A DNA stretch of 44,501 nucleotides from Lachnospiraceae bacterium A4 (GCA_000403215.2 KE159562.1:1-44501), one strand, 5' to 3'; shown: positions 9,418-18,315, counted from the first letter of the stretch. Translations and numbers: made by a program. Notes: generated by a model not told the origin, from the sequence alone.

Positions 9418-9802
9418 ATGCCAATCAGACTTTTATGGAAGGATACAATGCAGCTTCAAAAATGTTCTATTCAAGATGCAGGGAAACTTGCGCTCTTCAA
9501 TAAGCAGCTTATCGAAGATGAAAAAAGGTGACAATCCTATGGATTTGATGGACTTGGAAAGGCGAATGAAAGAATTTTTAGAAACTGAGTACAATGCTTA
9601 TTTTTTCATTGAAAATAGTCAGATAATCGGATATGCACAAGCGTTTCATATGCTATTAGAGTATCTAGGAATAAAAGAAATAGAGTTAGATGTATTGCCG
9701 TGGAACAAAAGAGGATTGGCTTTTGGGAAACAGTGCGGTTTCAGTGAGACTTGTATTGCAATGAAATATAAAGAGCAGAGAGGAATAAATTGTACCAAGT
9801 GA
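9418..9802 (+). pseudogene. GNAT acetyltransferase, frameshifted and deleted
   Basis: ATG 9418 opens a frame with CSIQDAGKLALFNKQLIEDEK and then hits TGA at about 9529. The continuation (GDNPMDLMDLERRMKEFL, FFIENSQIIGYA) is in another frame; the shift lies in a run of six A near 9521-9526. Directly after IIGYA the text jumps to FHMLLEYLGIKEIELDVLPW and GLAFGKQCGFSETCIAMKYK, the last part of a GNAT fold. The central segment that would hold the acetyl-CoA binding loop (usually R/Q-x-x-G-x-G/A) is missing, about 40 residues. So the gene is broken twice and cannot make an active N-acetyltransferase. Confidence 0.8.
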
Positions 9803-9814
9803 GGGAATGTATTC

Positions 9815-10858
9815 ATGAGAAAACTATTGACGAACTCTAAAATAAAGTCTCTTTTTCTTCGCATATTGTTCTGTACCTTGTTATTTGAGACAGGAATGAT
9901 TGTGCTGCTGTCGCTGCGATCAGCGCCGGCAGCATATTTGTTGTGTCTGCCAGTGCTGATGGGAGCTGTGACTGCCTTTTTCTGCTACAGATTTTTCAGG
10001 GAGCAGGAGCAGATTATTGAGGACGCTGCCGAGAAGGTCAGGGAATACATTTCCGGCAACCGTGAAGCCCGCATCGAGTGCAGCGAGGAGGGGGAATGGT
10101 ACAGACTGTTCCACGAGGTTAACGCGCTCGCAGCCATATTGAATGCAAAGGCAGAGAATGAGGGACGTGCGCGCGCGGCGCTGAAAAATACGATATCCGA
10201 CATTTCACACCAGCTAAAGACGCCGCTTGCCGCACTCAATATCTACAATGGCATTATACAGACAGAAGCGGAGGCAAAAGAGCTGTCGGAAGTGCAAGAA
10301 TTTTCCGCGCTGTCCGAGCAGGAGCTTGACCGTATTGAGACGCTGGTGCAGAATTTGCTGAAAATAGCGAAGTTTGATGCCGGAACGATTGCAATTGAGA
10401 GAAAGTCCGAAAATCTCGCGGAGATGATGGCGGATGTGAGGAAACGATTCTTGTTCCGCGCCACACAGGAGGGGAAGGAGATTGCCCTTGCGGGCAGTGA
10501 ATCCCTCTCCTTTTTCTGTGACCGGTACTGGATTGTGGAGGCAGTCGGCAATATTGTGAAAAATGCGCTTGACCACACAGACAGCGGGGACGTTGTGCGG
10601 ATTATATGGGGACAGTCGGCATCGGTGGTGCACATCACGGTACAGGACAACGGAAAAGGAATCTGCCCAGAGGATTTACACCATATTTTCAAGCGCTTTT
10701 ACCGCAGCAGATATTCTAAGGACACGCAGGGGATCGGCTTGGGACTGCCGCTGGCAAAATCTGTGGTGGAGGCGCATAACGGTACGATTGAGGTGGATAG
10801 CTGGCTTGGCGAGGGGACTGCGTTTGACCTTAGTTTTTTAATTCCTACAAAAATGTAA
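9815..10858 (+). CDS. Sensor histidine kinase, intramembrane-sensing type
   Basis: 347 residues. Two N-terminal membrane helices with almost no loop between them (about 12-34 and 38-58) suggest an intramembrane sensor. These are followed by a linker, the dimerisation/phosphoacceptor domain with ISHQLKTPLA (His about 131) and the ATPase domain with NIVKNALDH (N box), DNGKGI (G1), GIGLGLPLA (G2) and GEGTAF (G3). It would phosphorylate a response regulator controlling the exporter encoded downstream, the usual arrangement for antimicrobial-peptide resistance modules. No response regulator gene is present: upstream lies the broken GNAT gene at the edge of the AT-rich block. The partner was probably lost with the rearrangement at this edge, or is encoded elsewhere. 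Confidence 0.9.
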   Translation: MRKLLTNSKIKSLFLRILFCTLLFETGMIVLLSLRSAPAAYLLCLPVLMGAVTAFFCYRFFREQEQIIEDAAEKVREYISGNREARIECSEEGEWYRLFHEVNALAAILNAKAENEGRARAALKNTISDISHQLKTPLAALNIYNGIIQTEAEAKELSEVQEFSALSEQELDRIETLVQNLLKIAKFDAGTIAIERKSENLAEMMADVRKRFLFRATQEGKEIALAGSESLSFFCDRYWIVEAVGNIVKNALDHTDSGDVVRIIWGQSASVVHITVQDNGKGICPEDLHHIFKRFYRSRYSKDTQGIGLGLPLAKSVVEAHNGTIEVDSWLGEGTAFDLSFLIPTKM

Positions 10859-10902
10859 TCAAAATGAAGCCTGACTGTAGGATTTGCATGTTATCCTGTC
10901 AT

Positions 10903-10929
10903 TGTACAGAGGAGGGCAATCTGTACAGA
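10903..10929 (+). promoter_or_regulatory. Paired TGTACAGA repeats, likely response-regulator site
   Basis: TGTACAGA occurs at 10903-10910 and 10922-10929, 19 bases start to start. Because TGTACA is itself palindromic the pair also reads as an inverted repeat (TGTACAGA, nine bases, TCTGTACA). A -10-like TATGAT follows at 10931-10936 without a -35 at the right distance, as expected for an activator-dependent promoter of the ABC genes. Confidence 0.55.
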
Positions 10930-10953
10930 ATATGATAAGAGAGGTGCTTATAG

Positions 10954-11637
10954 ATGAAGTTATTGGAAATTCAGAAATTATGCAAAACATATGGCAGTGG
11001 TGAGACGGCAGTGCAGGCGTTAAAAAATGTCAGTTTCTCCGTTCAGAGGGGAGAGTATGTGGCGATTGTCGGGGAGTCTGGCTCTGGCAAGAGCACGCTG
11101 TTAAATATGATTGGGGCGCTTGACACACCTACGTCGGGCAAGGTGCTGATTGACGGCAAGGACACTTTTTCCATGAAGGATAAAAAGCGCACCATTTTCC
11201 GCCGGCGCAATATCGGATTTATTTTTCAGGCATTTAATCTGATTCCTGAATTGACCGTGGAGCAGAATATTATTTTTCCACTGCTGCTTGACTACCAGAA
11301 GCCTGACTGGGATTACTTGGAGGAGCTTCTTGCGGTGTTGAATCTCAACGAGCGGCGAAACCATCTGCCAAGCCAGTTGTCAGGCGGGCAGCAGCAGCGG
11401 GTGGCAATCGGGCGCGCACTGATTACCCGTCCGTCGCTGATTCTCGCGGACGAGCCGACCGGAAATCTCGACACGCAAAACAGCAGGGAAGTGATTGCAC
11501 TCCTGAAAGGGACATCAAAAAAGTATGAACAGACAATTATTATGATTACGCATAACCGCAGTATTGCGCAGACTGCCGATCGGGTATTGCAGGTATCGGA
11601 CGGCATATTAAGCGATTTGGGGAGGTGTTCGGAATGA
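10954..11637 (+). CDS. ABC exporter ATPase (MacB/LolD-like)
   Basis: 227 residues, the usual size. Walker [10 protein letters not shown] (about 39-47), Q loop [11 protein letters not shown], signature [15 protein letters not shown] (about 142-156), Walker [13 protein letters not shown] (about 162-173) and the H-loop His in MITHN. The family powers FtsX-type permeases that pump peptides or release them from the membrane. Its TGA overlaps the ATG of the permease gene (ATGA), so the two are tightly coupled. A GAGAGGTG ribosome site precedes the start. It lies behind its own regulatory region (10903-10936), separate from the kinase. Confidence 0.93.
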   Translation: MKLLEIQKLCKTYGSGETAVQALKNVSFSVQRGEYVAIVGESGSGKSTLLNMIGALDTPTSGKVLIDGKDTFSMKDKKRTIFRRRNIGFIFQAFNLIPELTVEQNIIFPLLLDYQKPDWDYLEELLAVLNLNERRNHLPSQLSGGQQQRVAIGRALITRPSLILADEPTGNLDTQNSREVIALLKGTSKKYEQTIIMITHNRSIAQTADRVLQVSDGILSDLGRCSE

Positions 11638-13973
11638 AACGTGCTGTGATGAAGAGTTATCTTGACCTGATACCGATTTCGGCAAGAATGCGCAAAAAAC
11701 AGAACCGAATGACGCTGTTTTGCATTGTGCTTGCGGTGTTTCTGGTGACATCGGTCTTTTCCATGGCGGAGATTATGGCAAAGGGCGAAGAGGAGGCGAT
11801 GATCAAAAAGCACGGCAGCCATCACATTGCGATAAGCGGTCTGACGACGGAGGAGGCAGCGCAGCTCGCAGCCGGCAGTGACGTGTCCGCGTCGGCATGG
11901 TATCGAGCGTTTGGAGAGGATATCTACGAGGGATATCAGATAGGCGGCAGGCGCGTTATTTTGTACGGGACAGAGCAGGCGTATGTGGATAATCTGCGGG
12001 GGTATGAGATGGAAGGCGTGTTTCCGCAGAAAGAAAACGAGGTCATGCTGAACACGCCGGCAAAGGAACAGCTTGGCATTCAGATTGGGGACAATGTCGT
12101 GATTCAAACACCGTCAGGCGCATTTGATTTTACGGTGACAGGATTTTGTCTCGATGAAATGGCGAAGTATAACAAGAAGTATGAAGGGGTCTGTGCCTAT
12201 CTTCGTCCAGAAATGCTGGACAGCGTATTGCAAACAAATGGGGAAACGTGTACGTCCTTCTATGTTGTCCGCTTTGCGCAGCGAACAAAACTCAAGCAGG
12301 CGATTGCGGACGTGAAGGAAAAGTATGGTCTGGCTGACGGGGCTGTCGAGGAAAATCTGGCTGCGGTTGCCTTGGCAGGGGGGAGCAGCAGTCAGCAGGT
12401 CAATGCGCTTTATCCGCTTGCGGCAGTCGTGTCTGTTTTGGTTTTGACTGCCGGCGTGCTGATGATTTCAAGCTGTATGAACAGCAGTGTCTCGCAGCGG
12501 ACAAAGTTTTTCGGCATGATGCGCTGCATTGGCGCGAGCAGGAAGCAGATTGTGCAGTTTGTTCGGCTGGAAGCCCTGAATTGGTGTAAAACAGCGATTC
12601 CTTTTGGCTTGGCACTCAGCATTGCAGTGACATGGATTGTGTGTGTTGTCCTAAAAAATATAGTGGGGGGAGAGTTCAGTGAATTTACGTTCCGATTCAG
12701 TGCGCTCGGCATTTTGAGCGGCGTTTTGGTCGGTGTGATATCTGTATTGATGGCAGCGCATTCTCCGGCGCGGCGCGCGGCGAATGTCTCTCCTGTGGCG
12801 GCGGTGTCAGGCAGCATGGAGATTGGGAAAACAGTGTCCCATGCGGCAAGTACCCGTCTTTTCAAGGTGGAGAGCGCCCTTGGCGTGTATCATGCGGTCT
12901 CCTCAAAGAAAAATATGACACTTATGTCATTATCCTTTGCCTTTACGGTGGTGCTGTTTCTGGGCTTTTATGCGCTGCTTGACTTTGCAAACAGGCTTCT
13001 TCCGGTAGATGGGGAATTGAATCCTGATATTTCTATTGCTCCGGTGGAAAATGTCAACGCGATTCCCAAGAGCATGAAAGATGAAATGAGCAGGCTTTCC
13101 GGCGTGGAAGCAGCTTTCGGGAGTGCGATGGCATTTGATCTTCCGGCGCTGATTAACGGAAATGAGGGCAGCGTCGATTTGGTTTCCTATGATGACTACA
13201 TGTTTCGGTGGACTCAGAATGCAGTTGCCAGCGGCAGTATGCAGTCTGTTCATGGAGATACAAACAATGTGCTGACAATCTTTAATAAAGACAGCCGTCT
13301 GGATGTCGGCGATAGGATTCAGATTGGGGACACGGAGCTGAATATTGTATGCGTCGTCTCATCAGGAATCGGAACGGAGAACCGTCCGGCACTGGTGTGC
13401 ACGGAGGAAACTTTTGCGCGCATCACAGGTGAGAACAAGTACATGAGTCTGAACGTACAGCTTACAAAAGACGCGACAGAGGAAACAGTGGACACACTCC
13501 GCGCAATCGCAGGCGACAATCTGTTTTATGACCGGCGCGAGGAGAATAGAGAGAACACTTCTTCGTTTGGCGTGTTTCAGGCTGCGGCATATGGCTTTCT
13601 GGCAATCATCGCGCTGATTACGTTTTTTAACATCATGAACAGTATTTCTATGAGCGTGTCGGCGCGAATGCGGCAGTATGGCGCGATGCGCGCCGTCGGT
13701 ATGAGCACGCACCAGATGACAAAGATGATTGCGGCGGAGGCGGCATCATACGCGGTGTGCGGTCTGGTCATCGGGTGTGTGGGAGGGCTTTTCGTCCACC
13801 GAATGATGATGAATAAGCTTGTCTATCAACATTTCGGCGGGAGCTGGGAAATCCCAGCCGAGCCGATTGTGATTGCCGCCGTAATTTTTGCACTGTCCTG
13901 CGCCGCGGCAGTATATGCGCCAGCAAAGCGGATTCGGGAAATGGAGATTACGGAGACGATTAATGAGTTTTAA
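11634..13973 (+). CDS. ABC exporter FtsX-type permease
   Basis: About 779 residues. An N-terminal membrane helix (about 25-45) leads into a large extracytoplasmic domain. A three-helix FtsX domain with the motif [15 protein letters not shown] (about 297-311) is followed by a linker helix, a second outside domain, and a second FtsX domain near the C-terminus with [14 protein letters not shown] (about 682-695). This is the two-FtsX layout of permeases linked to MacB-type ATPases in Gram-positive bacteria, often for peptide antibiotic resistance; the substrate is not visible from sequence. The start is ATG 11634 after GGAGGTG; an upstream GTG at 11625 overlaps the ribosome site and is rejected. 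Confidence 0.9.
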   Translation: MKRAVMKSYLDLIPISARMRKKQNRMTLFCIVLAVFLVTSVFSMAEIMAKGEEEAMIKKHGSHHIAISGLTTEEAAQLAAGSDVSASAWYRAFGEDIYEGYQIGGRRVILYGTEQAYVDNLRGYEMEGVFPQKENEVMLNTPAKEQLGIQIGDNVVIQTPSGAFDFTVTGFCLDEMAKYNKKYEGVCAYLRPEMLDSVLQTNGETCTSFYVVRFAQRTKLKQAIADVKEKYGLADGAVEENLAAVALAGGSSSQQVNALYPLAAVVSVLVLTAGVLMISSCMNSSVSQRTKFFGMMRCIGASRKQIVQFVRLEALNWCKTAIPFGLALSIAVTWIVCVVLKNIVGGEFSEFTFRFSALGILSGVLVGVISVLMAAHSPARRAANVSPVAAVSGSMEIGKTVSHAASTRLFKVESALGVYHAVSSKKNMTLMSLSFAFTVVLFLGFYALLDFANRLLPVDGELNPDISIAPVENVNAIPKSMKDEMSRLSGVEAAFGSAMAFDLPALINGNEGSVDLVSYDDYMFRWTQNAVASGSMQSVHGDTNNVLTIFNKDSRLDVGDRIQIGDTELNIVCVVSSGIGTENRPALVCTEETFARITGENKYMSLNVQLTKDATEETVDTLRAIAGDNLFYDRREENRENTSSFGVFQAAAYGFLAIIALITFFNIMNSISMSVSARMRQYGAMRAVGMSTHQMTKMIAAEAASYAVCGLVIGCVGGLFVHRMMMNKLVYQHFGGSWEIPAEPIVIAAVIFALSCAAAVYAPAKRIREMEITETINEF

Positions 13974-14005
13974 AAAGGGGCGGTTTGGAATATGCGGATT
14001 TTGGA

Positions 14006-14034
14006 TTGTTTTCTGGCTGTAACCGGCATATAAT
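14006..14034 (+). promoter_or_regulatory. Sigma-A-like promoter of the flavin reductase gene
   Basis: TTGTTT (14006-14011), 17-base spacer, TATAAT (14029-14034). It lies about 90 bases before the start of the flavin reductase gene and after the exporter operon. Confidence 0.6.
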
Positions 14035-14123
14035 GGAATTGATAGCGGCGGGGAGCAGGCAGCTAAAGCAGTTGATAGACATAAAACAGAGTCAGCCAGT
14101 TCAGGCGCAACGAGGAGGAAAAA

Positions 14124-14687
14124 ATGAGTAATATGATTATTTTAATGGGCAGCGTGCGTAAAGGCGGCAATACAGATTTGCTGGTACAGGCTTTTGCTGA
14201 GGGTGCCCGCAGGAACAATACAGTGGAAATTATATCTGTTGCAGACTACAGGGTCAATCCCTGTATTGGCTGCAATTCCTGTTTTACGCGGGAGGGAAAC
14301 AGATGTTTTCAGGAAGATGATATGGTGCAGATTTACGAAAAATTAAAAAACGCTGATATTGTGGTGGCAGCGTCACCAGTATATTTTTATGGCATCAGTG
14401 CACAGTTAAAAGCGGTCGTTGACCGACTGCACACACCGATGAGGAATACATTTTCTATAAAAAAGCTTGGACTGCTGCTGGTGGGCGCTGCCGGGCTGCC
14501 AGAGCTGTTTGATGCTATATTAATGCAGTACCGCATGATTTTGGATTATTTTCAATTGGAGGATATCGGCAGCGTTCTGGTGCGCGGCGTGCGTGAGAAG
14601 GGTGATATCAAGGGAAATGCAGCGCTGGGGGAGGCGTATGAACTGGGGCTGTCAATTGGTATGGAAAATAAAATTTGCAGAGGATAG
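14124..14687 (+). CDS. NAD(P)H-dependent FMN reductase, flavodoxin fold
   Basis: 187 residues. The N-terminal strand and phosphate loop GSVRKGGNTDLL (about 9-20) bind FMN. The next part carries a Cys cluster NPCIGCNSCFTREGNRC (about 50-66) typical of the iron-sulfur flavoprotein branch of this family. SPVYFYGISAQLK (about 90-102) is the conserved flavin-side segment. It would transfer electrons from NAD(P)H to FMN and on to an unknown acceptor. Four Cys in the cluster may bind an Fe-S centre or be redox active. GAGGAGG stands just upstream of the start. It seems monocistronic, with its own promoter at 14006. Confidence 0.85.
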   Translation: MSNMIILMGSVRKGGNTDLLVQAFAEGARRNNTVEIISVADYRVNPCIGCNSCFTREGNRCFQEDDMVQIYEKLKNADIVVAASPVYFYGISAQLKAVVDRLHTPMRNTFSIKKLGLLLVGAAGLPELFDAILMQYRMILDYFQLEDIGSVLVRGVREKGDIKGNAALGEAYELGLSIGMENKICRG

Positions 14688-14711
14688 CAAGATAAAAGAT
14701 ATGAAAATTTT

Positions 14712-14740
14712 GGGACAAATACAGTAGAAAGTAGTATAAT
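14712..14740 (+). promoter_or_regulatory. Promoter of the small membrane-protein gene
   Basis: GGGACA (14712-14717, four of six matches to TTGACA), 17-base spacer, perfect TATAAT (14735-14740), 35 bases before the next start codon. Confidence 0.65.
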
Positions 14741-14774
14741 GGATAGAAAATACAATTAGGAGGAAATTTTTTTT

Positions 14775-15191
14775 ATGAAAAGAAAAGTAATGCTGATGTG
14801 GATTCTGTTTGTGGTATGTGTGATCACTACTTTGGTGATGCGGTATTTTTTGGAAAGACAGGATGTGGAATTTGAGGAGGTTACAGTAACAGTGGTGAGT
14901 GCAGAGAAAAAAGAGCTTGAAAACCGTAAAACAAATACTACATTAACAATAAACGATGTCAAAGTAGAATACGAAGGAGAGGAATACGCACTCAAGAATG
15001 CATACGATGTCTACATGTATCCCACCGGAAAAGAAGTTACAGCGTATCTGTCCCATGGTAAGCTGTATGCAAATATAGCAGGTGTAGAGTCATCAACACT
15101 ATTGTATTATGTTTATTTGGCTTTTCTGATTGCATCGTTTATCATGTTCGGCGTTGCAATCAATGAAAGCATACAAGCAAGGCGGAGATAA
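14775..15191 (+). CDS. Small two-helix membrane protein, DUF3592-like
   Basis: 138 residues with one membrane helix at each end (about 5-23 and 109-129) and an outside beta-rich domain between them. The middle shows VTVVSAEKKELENRKTN, then VKVEYEGEEYALKNAYD and YPTGKEVTAYLSHGKLYAN. This recalls DUF3592-type proteins, where a V-x-Y-x-x-x-G-x-x-Y motif precedes a pG-x-x-V-x-V-Y-x-x-P-type strand. The function is unknown. It has its own promoter and an AGGAGG site followed by a T-rich spacer. The family call is tentative. Confidence 0.7.
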   Translation: MKRKVMLMWILFVVCVITTLVMRYFLERQDVEFEEVTVTVVSAEKKELENRKTNTTLTINDVKVEYEGEEYALKNAYDVYMYPTGKEVTAYLSHGKLYANIAGVESSTLLYYVYLAFLIASFIMFGVAINESIQARRR

Positions 15192-15201
15192 TCAGTATTG
15201 G

Positions 15202-15234
15202 TTTGATACAAATTTGATAGAAATATGATAGAAA
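15202..15234 (+). repeat. Three 11-bp direct repeats before the Crp/Fnr gene
   Basis: TTTGATACAAA, TTTGATAGAAA and TATGATAGAAA follow each other without a gap (15202-15212, 15213-15223, 15224-15234). The 11-base period places each copy on about the same face of the helix. They lie 75-107 bases before the regulator start. They may be binding sites for a regulator or part of the promoter (the third copy contains TATGAT). Confidence 0.6.
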
Positions 15235-15308
15235 GAGCAGAATCATGCAGATTAGGCTTTTTGAGGAATCATTCATGATATGCAATACATAGAAAGGGCA
15301 GTGACACA

Positions 15309-15986
15309 ATGGCATCATCAGAGCTTGCACATATTTACAGCGAGATATTTCCGTTCTGGAATACGATATCGGAGGAGGACCGAAGGGCGCTCTGCCAAAA
15401 TACACAGATCATATCTTATGATAAGGGAAGGACGATCCACCGCGGCGGCGAGTGCTCTGGCGTGATTCTGGTGCGGTCGGGAAGCCTCCGGTTATATATG
15501 ATGTCGGAGGAGGGAAAAGACATTACGCTGTACCGCCTGCAAGGGGGAGAGCTCTGTATGCTGTCTGCCTCCTGTCTTTTGGGTGAGGCCATTACCTTTG
15601 ATGTGTTTGTGGACGCCGAGGAGGAGAGTATCTGTTATGTGATAAATGGCGCTGTCTTTGCGGCAATCGCAGAGCGCAGTCCAGACATGAAAATATTTGC
15701 GCTGGAAACCGTGGTCAGCCGATTTTCCGATGTGATGTGGGTGATGCAGCAGATTCTTTTTATGAGTATGGACAAGAGACTTGCCATCTTTCTAGCGGAC
15801 GAGTCGGCGCGCACCGGTGCGGATACCATAGCGCTGACGCACGAGCAGATTGCCCGCTATATGGGTTCTGCCCGTGAAGTGGTGTCAAGAATGCTGAAAT
15901 ATTTTGCAAACGAGGGAATTGTGGAAGTATCCCGCAAGGGAATCAAAATCCTCGACAAAGCGCGTCTGCGCCAGCTCGCACTATAG
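15309..15986 (+). CDS. Crp/Fnr family transcription regulator
   Basis: 225 residues. An N-terminal cyclic-nucleotide-binding-like beta barrel (about 25-140; GGECSGVILVRSGSLRLYM) is followed by a long dimer helix and a C-terminal winged helix with LTHEQIARYMGSAREVVSRMLKYFANEGIVEVSR (about 172-205). The last helix SAREVVSRML is the recognition helix and carries the E-x-x-S-R pattern typical for TGTGA-type half sites. The four-Cys N-terminal cluster of true FNR is absent, although several other Cys are present. It converges with the ferredoxin operon, whose promoter holds a matching palindrome (16869-16881), so it probably controls those genes in response to redox state or a small ligand. Confidence 0.88.
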   Translation: MASSELAHIYSEIFPFWNTISEEDRRALCQNTQIISYDKGRTIHRGGECSGVILVRSGSLRLYMMSEEGKDITLYRLQGGELCMLSASCLLGEAITFDVFVDAEEESICYVINGAVFAAIAERSPDMKIFALETVVSRFSDVMWVMQQILFMSMDKRLAIFLADESARTGADTIALTHEQIARYMGSAREVVSRMLKYFANEGIVEVSRKGIKILDKARLRQLAL

Positions 15987-15994
15987 CGGCAAGG

Positions 15995-16600
15995 CTATGC
16001 GCGGTGTGAGGAGACGCCATTGCGCGCTTTACAGATTAGCTGTGTCATGGTGCCCATTGGACAGTACACACACCATGAGCGCGGCTTGAACAAAAGCATG
16101 GTGACAAAGCCTAGCACCGTGGAGGTGAGCATCACGCTGTAAAATCCGAAGGCAAACTGCACTGTGCCGTCTGAAAAAAGTGTGCCGTGGTATGCCCAGT
16201 GCCACGGAAGTTTAAAGGTCCATAGCAGTGTCACTACAGTGCTCAAATCCTTTGTGCCTGCAAACACAAGATAGGTGTTCCACAGCATGAGAAAGAACAT
16301 TACGAAAAAGAATGTCAGGAAGCCATATCTGAAATAGCGGGATTTCAGCCATGTGGGGACGTCCTTTTTGCGGGACAGACCGAATCTGCCGCCGACGAGG
16401 GCAAACAATTGTCCTCTGCCGCAGTATTTGTTGCAGTAGGCTTTGCTGCCCGTTGTGACAGAGATGATGAGCGGGATAAAGAAGCACAGCAGCCCAAGCC
16501 ACGCAAACAGGATATTTAGAAATCCCAGAATCAGATAAGTCAGTGAGACAATCCAGAGATAATCGTACCATTTCTTGTTTGGAGTTCCTTTTTGTTTCAA
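15995..16600 (-). CDS. NapH-like membrane 4Fe-4S protein
   Basis: 201 residues with about four or five membrane helices. Two Cys motifs sit on the cytoplasmic side: YCNKYCGRGQLF (about 54-65) and WCVYCPMGTMTQ (about 176-187). The CxxxCGRG and CxxCPMGT signatures belong to the NapH/CcoG-like electron-transfer membrane proteins. It probably moves electrons between the quinone or membrane side and the small ferredoxin encoded just before it. The start is TTG at 16600, which overlaps the ferredoxin stop (TTGA), with GGAGGTG ten bases upstream. The stop lies only eight bases from the convergent Crp/Fnr stop. Confidence 0.8.
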   Translation of the reverse strand: MKQKGTPNKKWYDYLWIVSLTYLILGFLNILFAWLGLLCFFIPLIISVTTGSKAYCNKYCGRGQLFALVGGRFGLSRKKDVPTWLKSRYFRYGFLTFFFVMFFLMLWNTYLVFAGTKDLSTVVTLLWTFKLPWHWAYHGTLFSDGTVQFAFGFYSVMLTSTVLGFVTMLLFKPRSWCVYCPMGTMTQLICKARNGVSSHRA

Positions 16601-16809
16601 ACTTCATACACCTCCAATGTAATGACACTCGCGGGGCATTCTTTCGCGCATTTTCCACAGCCGACGCACAGATTCTGATCGACGATGGCGCAGATTCCCT
16701 TAGGGATTGTGATGGCATTTCTGGGGCAGACCTTCATACAGCACCCGCAGGCGACACAGGTATTGGAGTCTACAACAGCTTTTCTGGCTGGCATTTTTTT
16801 TGTTGACAT
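16597..16809 (-). CDS. Two-[4Fe-4S] ferredoxin
   Basis: 70 residues. Two clusters of CxxCxxCxxxCP type: CVACGCCMKVCP (about 18-29) and CVGCGKCAKECP (about 48-59), which bind two [4Fe-4S] centres. The protein is a cytosolic electron carrier. It is first in a two-gene operon with the NapH-like gene and overlaps it by four bases. AAGGAG stands seven bases before the ATG. The promoter on the minus strand has a -10 TATACT and a Crp/Fnr-like palindrome at about -42. Confidence 0.93.
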   Translation of the reverse strand: MSTKKMPARKAVVDSNTCVACGCCMKVCPRNAITIPKGICAIVDQNLCVGCGKCAKECPASVITLEVYEV

Positions 16810-16839
16810 GATGATTCTCCTTGGTTATGATTTTTTTAT

Positions 16840-16881
16840 AGTATACAGCAATTCGGATTGCAGGTTCAGTGACAAAGTCAC
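16840..16881 (-). promoter_or_regulatory. Ferredoxin operon promoter with Crp/Fnr-like operator
   Basis: On the minus strand, TATACT (16845 to 16840) is a good -10 and would place the transcript start near 16833. A palindrome GTGAC-AAA-GTCAC lies at 16869-16881, centred at 16875, that is about -42. This is the class II activator position, where a bound Crp/Fnr dimer replaces the -35. No good -35 hexamer is present at the normal place. Confidence 0.65.
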
Positions 16882-16904
16882 ATTGAATTATGGAGGTTTG
16901 TGGA

Positions 16905-18203
16905 ATGTTTACATATAAAGAAGGGAGAATGGATATGAAGCAGGAAATGAGAACGGCGGACCCCTGTCTGATCGGTGCCATTGAAGGCAGTGACAGAGTT
17001 CCAGCGGTATTGTATGATTTAAGGAAAATCAAGACTTTAAAGTTAGATGAGCGGACAAAACCATGCAGCAGGTTGAACTTTTTACAGCGTAAGGACCATG
17101 ATTTCTCTGTGCTTGGAGAGATGGAAAGTCTGCATACACTGATCATGAACACACGAAATCCATTGACGGTGGACGATTTTTCATTTCTGGAAAAGTGCAA
17201 AAATCTAAAAAAGCTTGATTTGGTACAGACAAACTTTACGGACTGCGCATACTTAACACAGCTTCCTGCGCTGACCTTTGTCCGCCTTCCCGCACAGAGC
17301 CGCCTTGTCAATGCGCAGGTTCTGGCTTCGCTTCGCGCAAAGGTTGAATTTGCAGAGACCACGACCTATGACTATCCGATTGAGGAGATTGCCAGCTTCG
17401 TCAAACAGCAGACCCGCAAGGCAGCGTATGCGCTGACGTTGCAGAAGGGGACGGCACCCGATTTATTTGACAGCAAATTTGGCGGTCTGCCCTACTGGAA
17501 GCCAGACATGCAGTATCCTGTAGACAGAACAGGGCGAAAGATGCTGCTGCTTGCGCAGATTAATTTTGACCGTGCAGCAGTGGACGAGCGTCTGCCGCAG
17601 CAGGGGATGCTGCAATTTTTTATCGCGCTGGATGAAGTGGACGGCACCTACGGTTATGATGATGCAGCGCCGGACAGCCAAGAAATGTTTCGCGTGATAT
17701 ATCATGAGACGGTGGACTACGCTGTCACACAGGAGGAGATTTTGAAGATGGAGGTTCCGGTTTCATCCGACCCTGCCCTCGAGGATTTGACGCCGGTCTG
17801 GAAGCCGTTTCGCGTTGACATTGCACCGCGGGCGCTTTATATCAATACTGCTGACAGGCGCTTTGACAAGCTGTTTCGCGATGCGGTGCGGACGCTGACA
17901 GGAAAAAAGCTGGGGAAGCAGTTGGCGTATGATATTTTGACAAGGGAGGATTACGACTATCTGGATAACGAATTGTCCTGCTATGGGCATAACATGCTGG
18001 GCGCTCCATATTTTGTACAGTATGATCTGCGGGAAAATCCGAAGTATTATGATACGGTGCTGTTACAGCTCCACTCTGAGCTGGGAGCGGAGGACGACTA
18101 TATGTGCTGGGGGGACGGCGGTGTTGCCAATTTCTTTATCAACAGCGAAGCGCTGGCGCGGCGGGATTTTAGCAAGGTGCTGTACTGCTGGGACTGCGGT
18201 TAA
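16905..18203 (+). CDS. YwqG-like (DUF1963) protein with N-terminal LRR-like part
   Basis: About 432 residues. The N-terminal 150 residues look like leucine-rich repeats (LEKCKNLKKLDLVQTNF, LTQLPALTFVRLP). The rest is a DUF1963/YwqG domain, with FGGLPYWKPDMQYP (about 190-203), LLLAQINFDR, and the later WGDGGVANFFI and YCWDCG. The domain's function is unknown; members occur in immunity-like and stress contexts. ATG 16905 follows GGAGG by eight bases. ATG 16935 also has a fair site (GGGAG), so the start may lie ten codons later. It diverges from the ferredoxin operon and shares its control region. Confidence 0.8.
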   Translation: MFTYKEGRMDMKQEMRTADPCLIGAIEGSDRVPAVLYDLRKIKTLKLDERTKPCSRLNFLQRKDHDFSVLGEMESLHTLIMNTRNPLTVDDFSFLEKCKNLKKLDLVQTNFTDCAYLTQLPALTFVRLPAQSRLVNAQVLASLRAKVEFAETTTYDYPIEEIASFVKQQTRKAAYALTLQKGTAPDLFDSKFGGLPYWKPDMQYPVDRTGRKMLLLAQINFDRAAVDERLPQQGMLQFFIALDEVDGTYGYDDAAPDSQEMFRVIYHETVDYAVTQEEILKMEVPVSSDPALEDLTPVWKPFRVDIAPRALYINTADRRFDKLFRDAVRTLTGKKLGKQLAYDILTREDYDYLDNELSCYGHNMLGAPYFVQYDLRENPKYYDTVLLQLHSELGAEDDYMCWGDGGVANFFINSEALARRDFSKVLYCWDCG

Positions 18204-18315
18204 CAGGAAGTTGACCGTTCGCGATACCAAAGCGGCAGTCTGCGAAAGAACGGCGCAGTGGCGGGCTTGTGCTGCTATAATCAATTCATCAATCAAACAA
18301 AGGAGTGTGAATATT

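Noticed and set aside
11313-12107. 264-codon open frame on the minus strand
   Set aside because: It covers the ABC ATPase and permease genes in antisense, crosses their junction and shows no domain.
14775-15191. Holin or phage membrane protein
   Set aside because: The large outside domain between the two helices and its own sigma-A promoter among native genes do not fit a holin; no phage genes are near.
15202-15234. Direct repeats before the Crp/Fnr gene as a CRISPR array
   Set aside because: Only three 11-base units without spacers; no cas genes in the window.
17983-18315. Long 5' extension of the 18316 gene
   Set aside because: It overlaps the end of the YwqG-like gene in another frame; ATG 18316 has a good AGGAGTG site.
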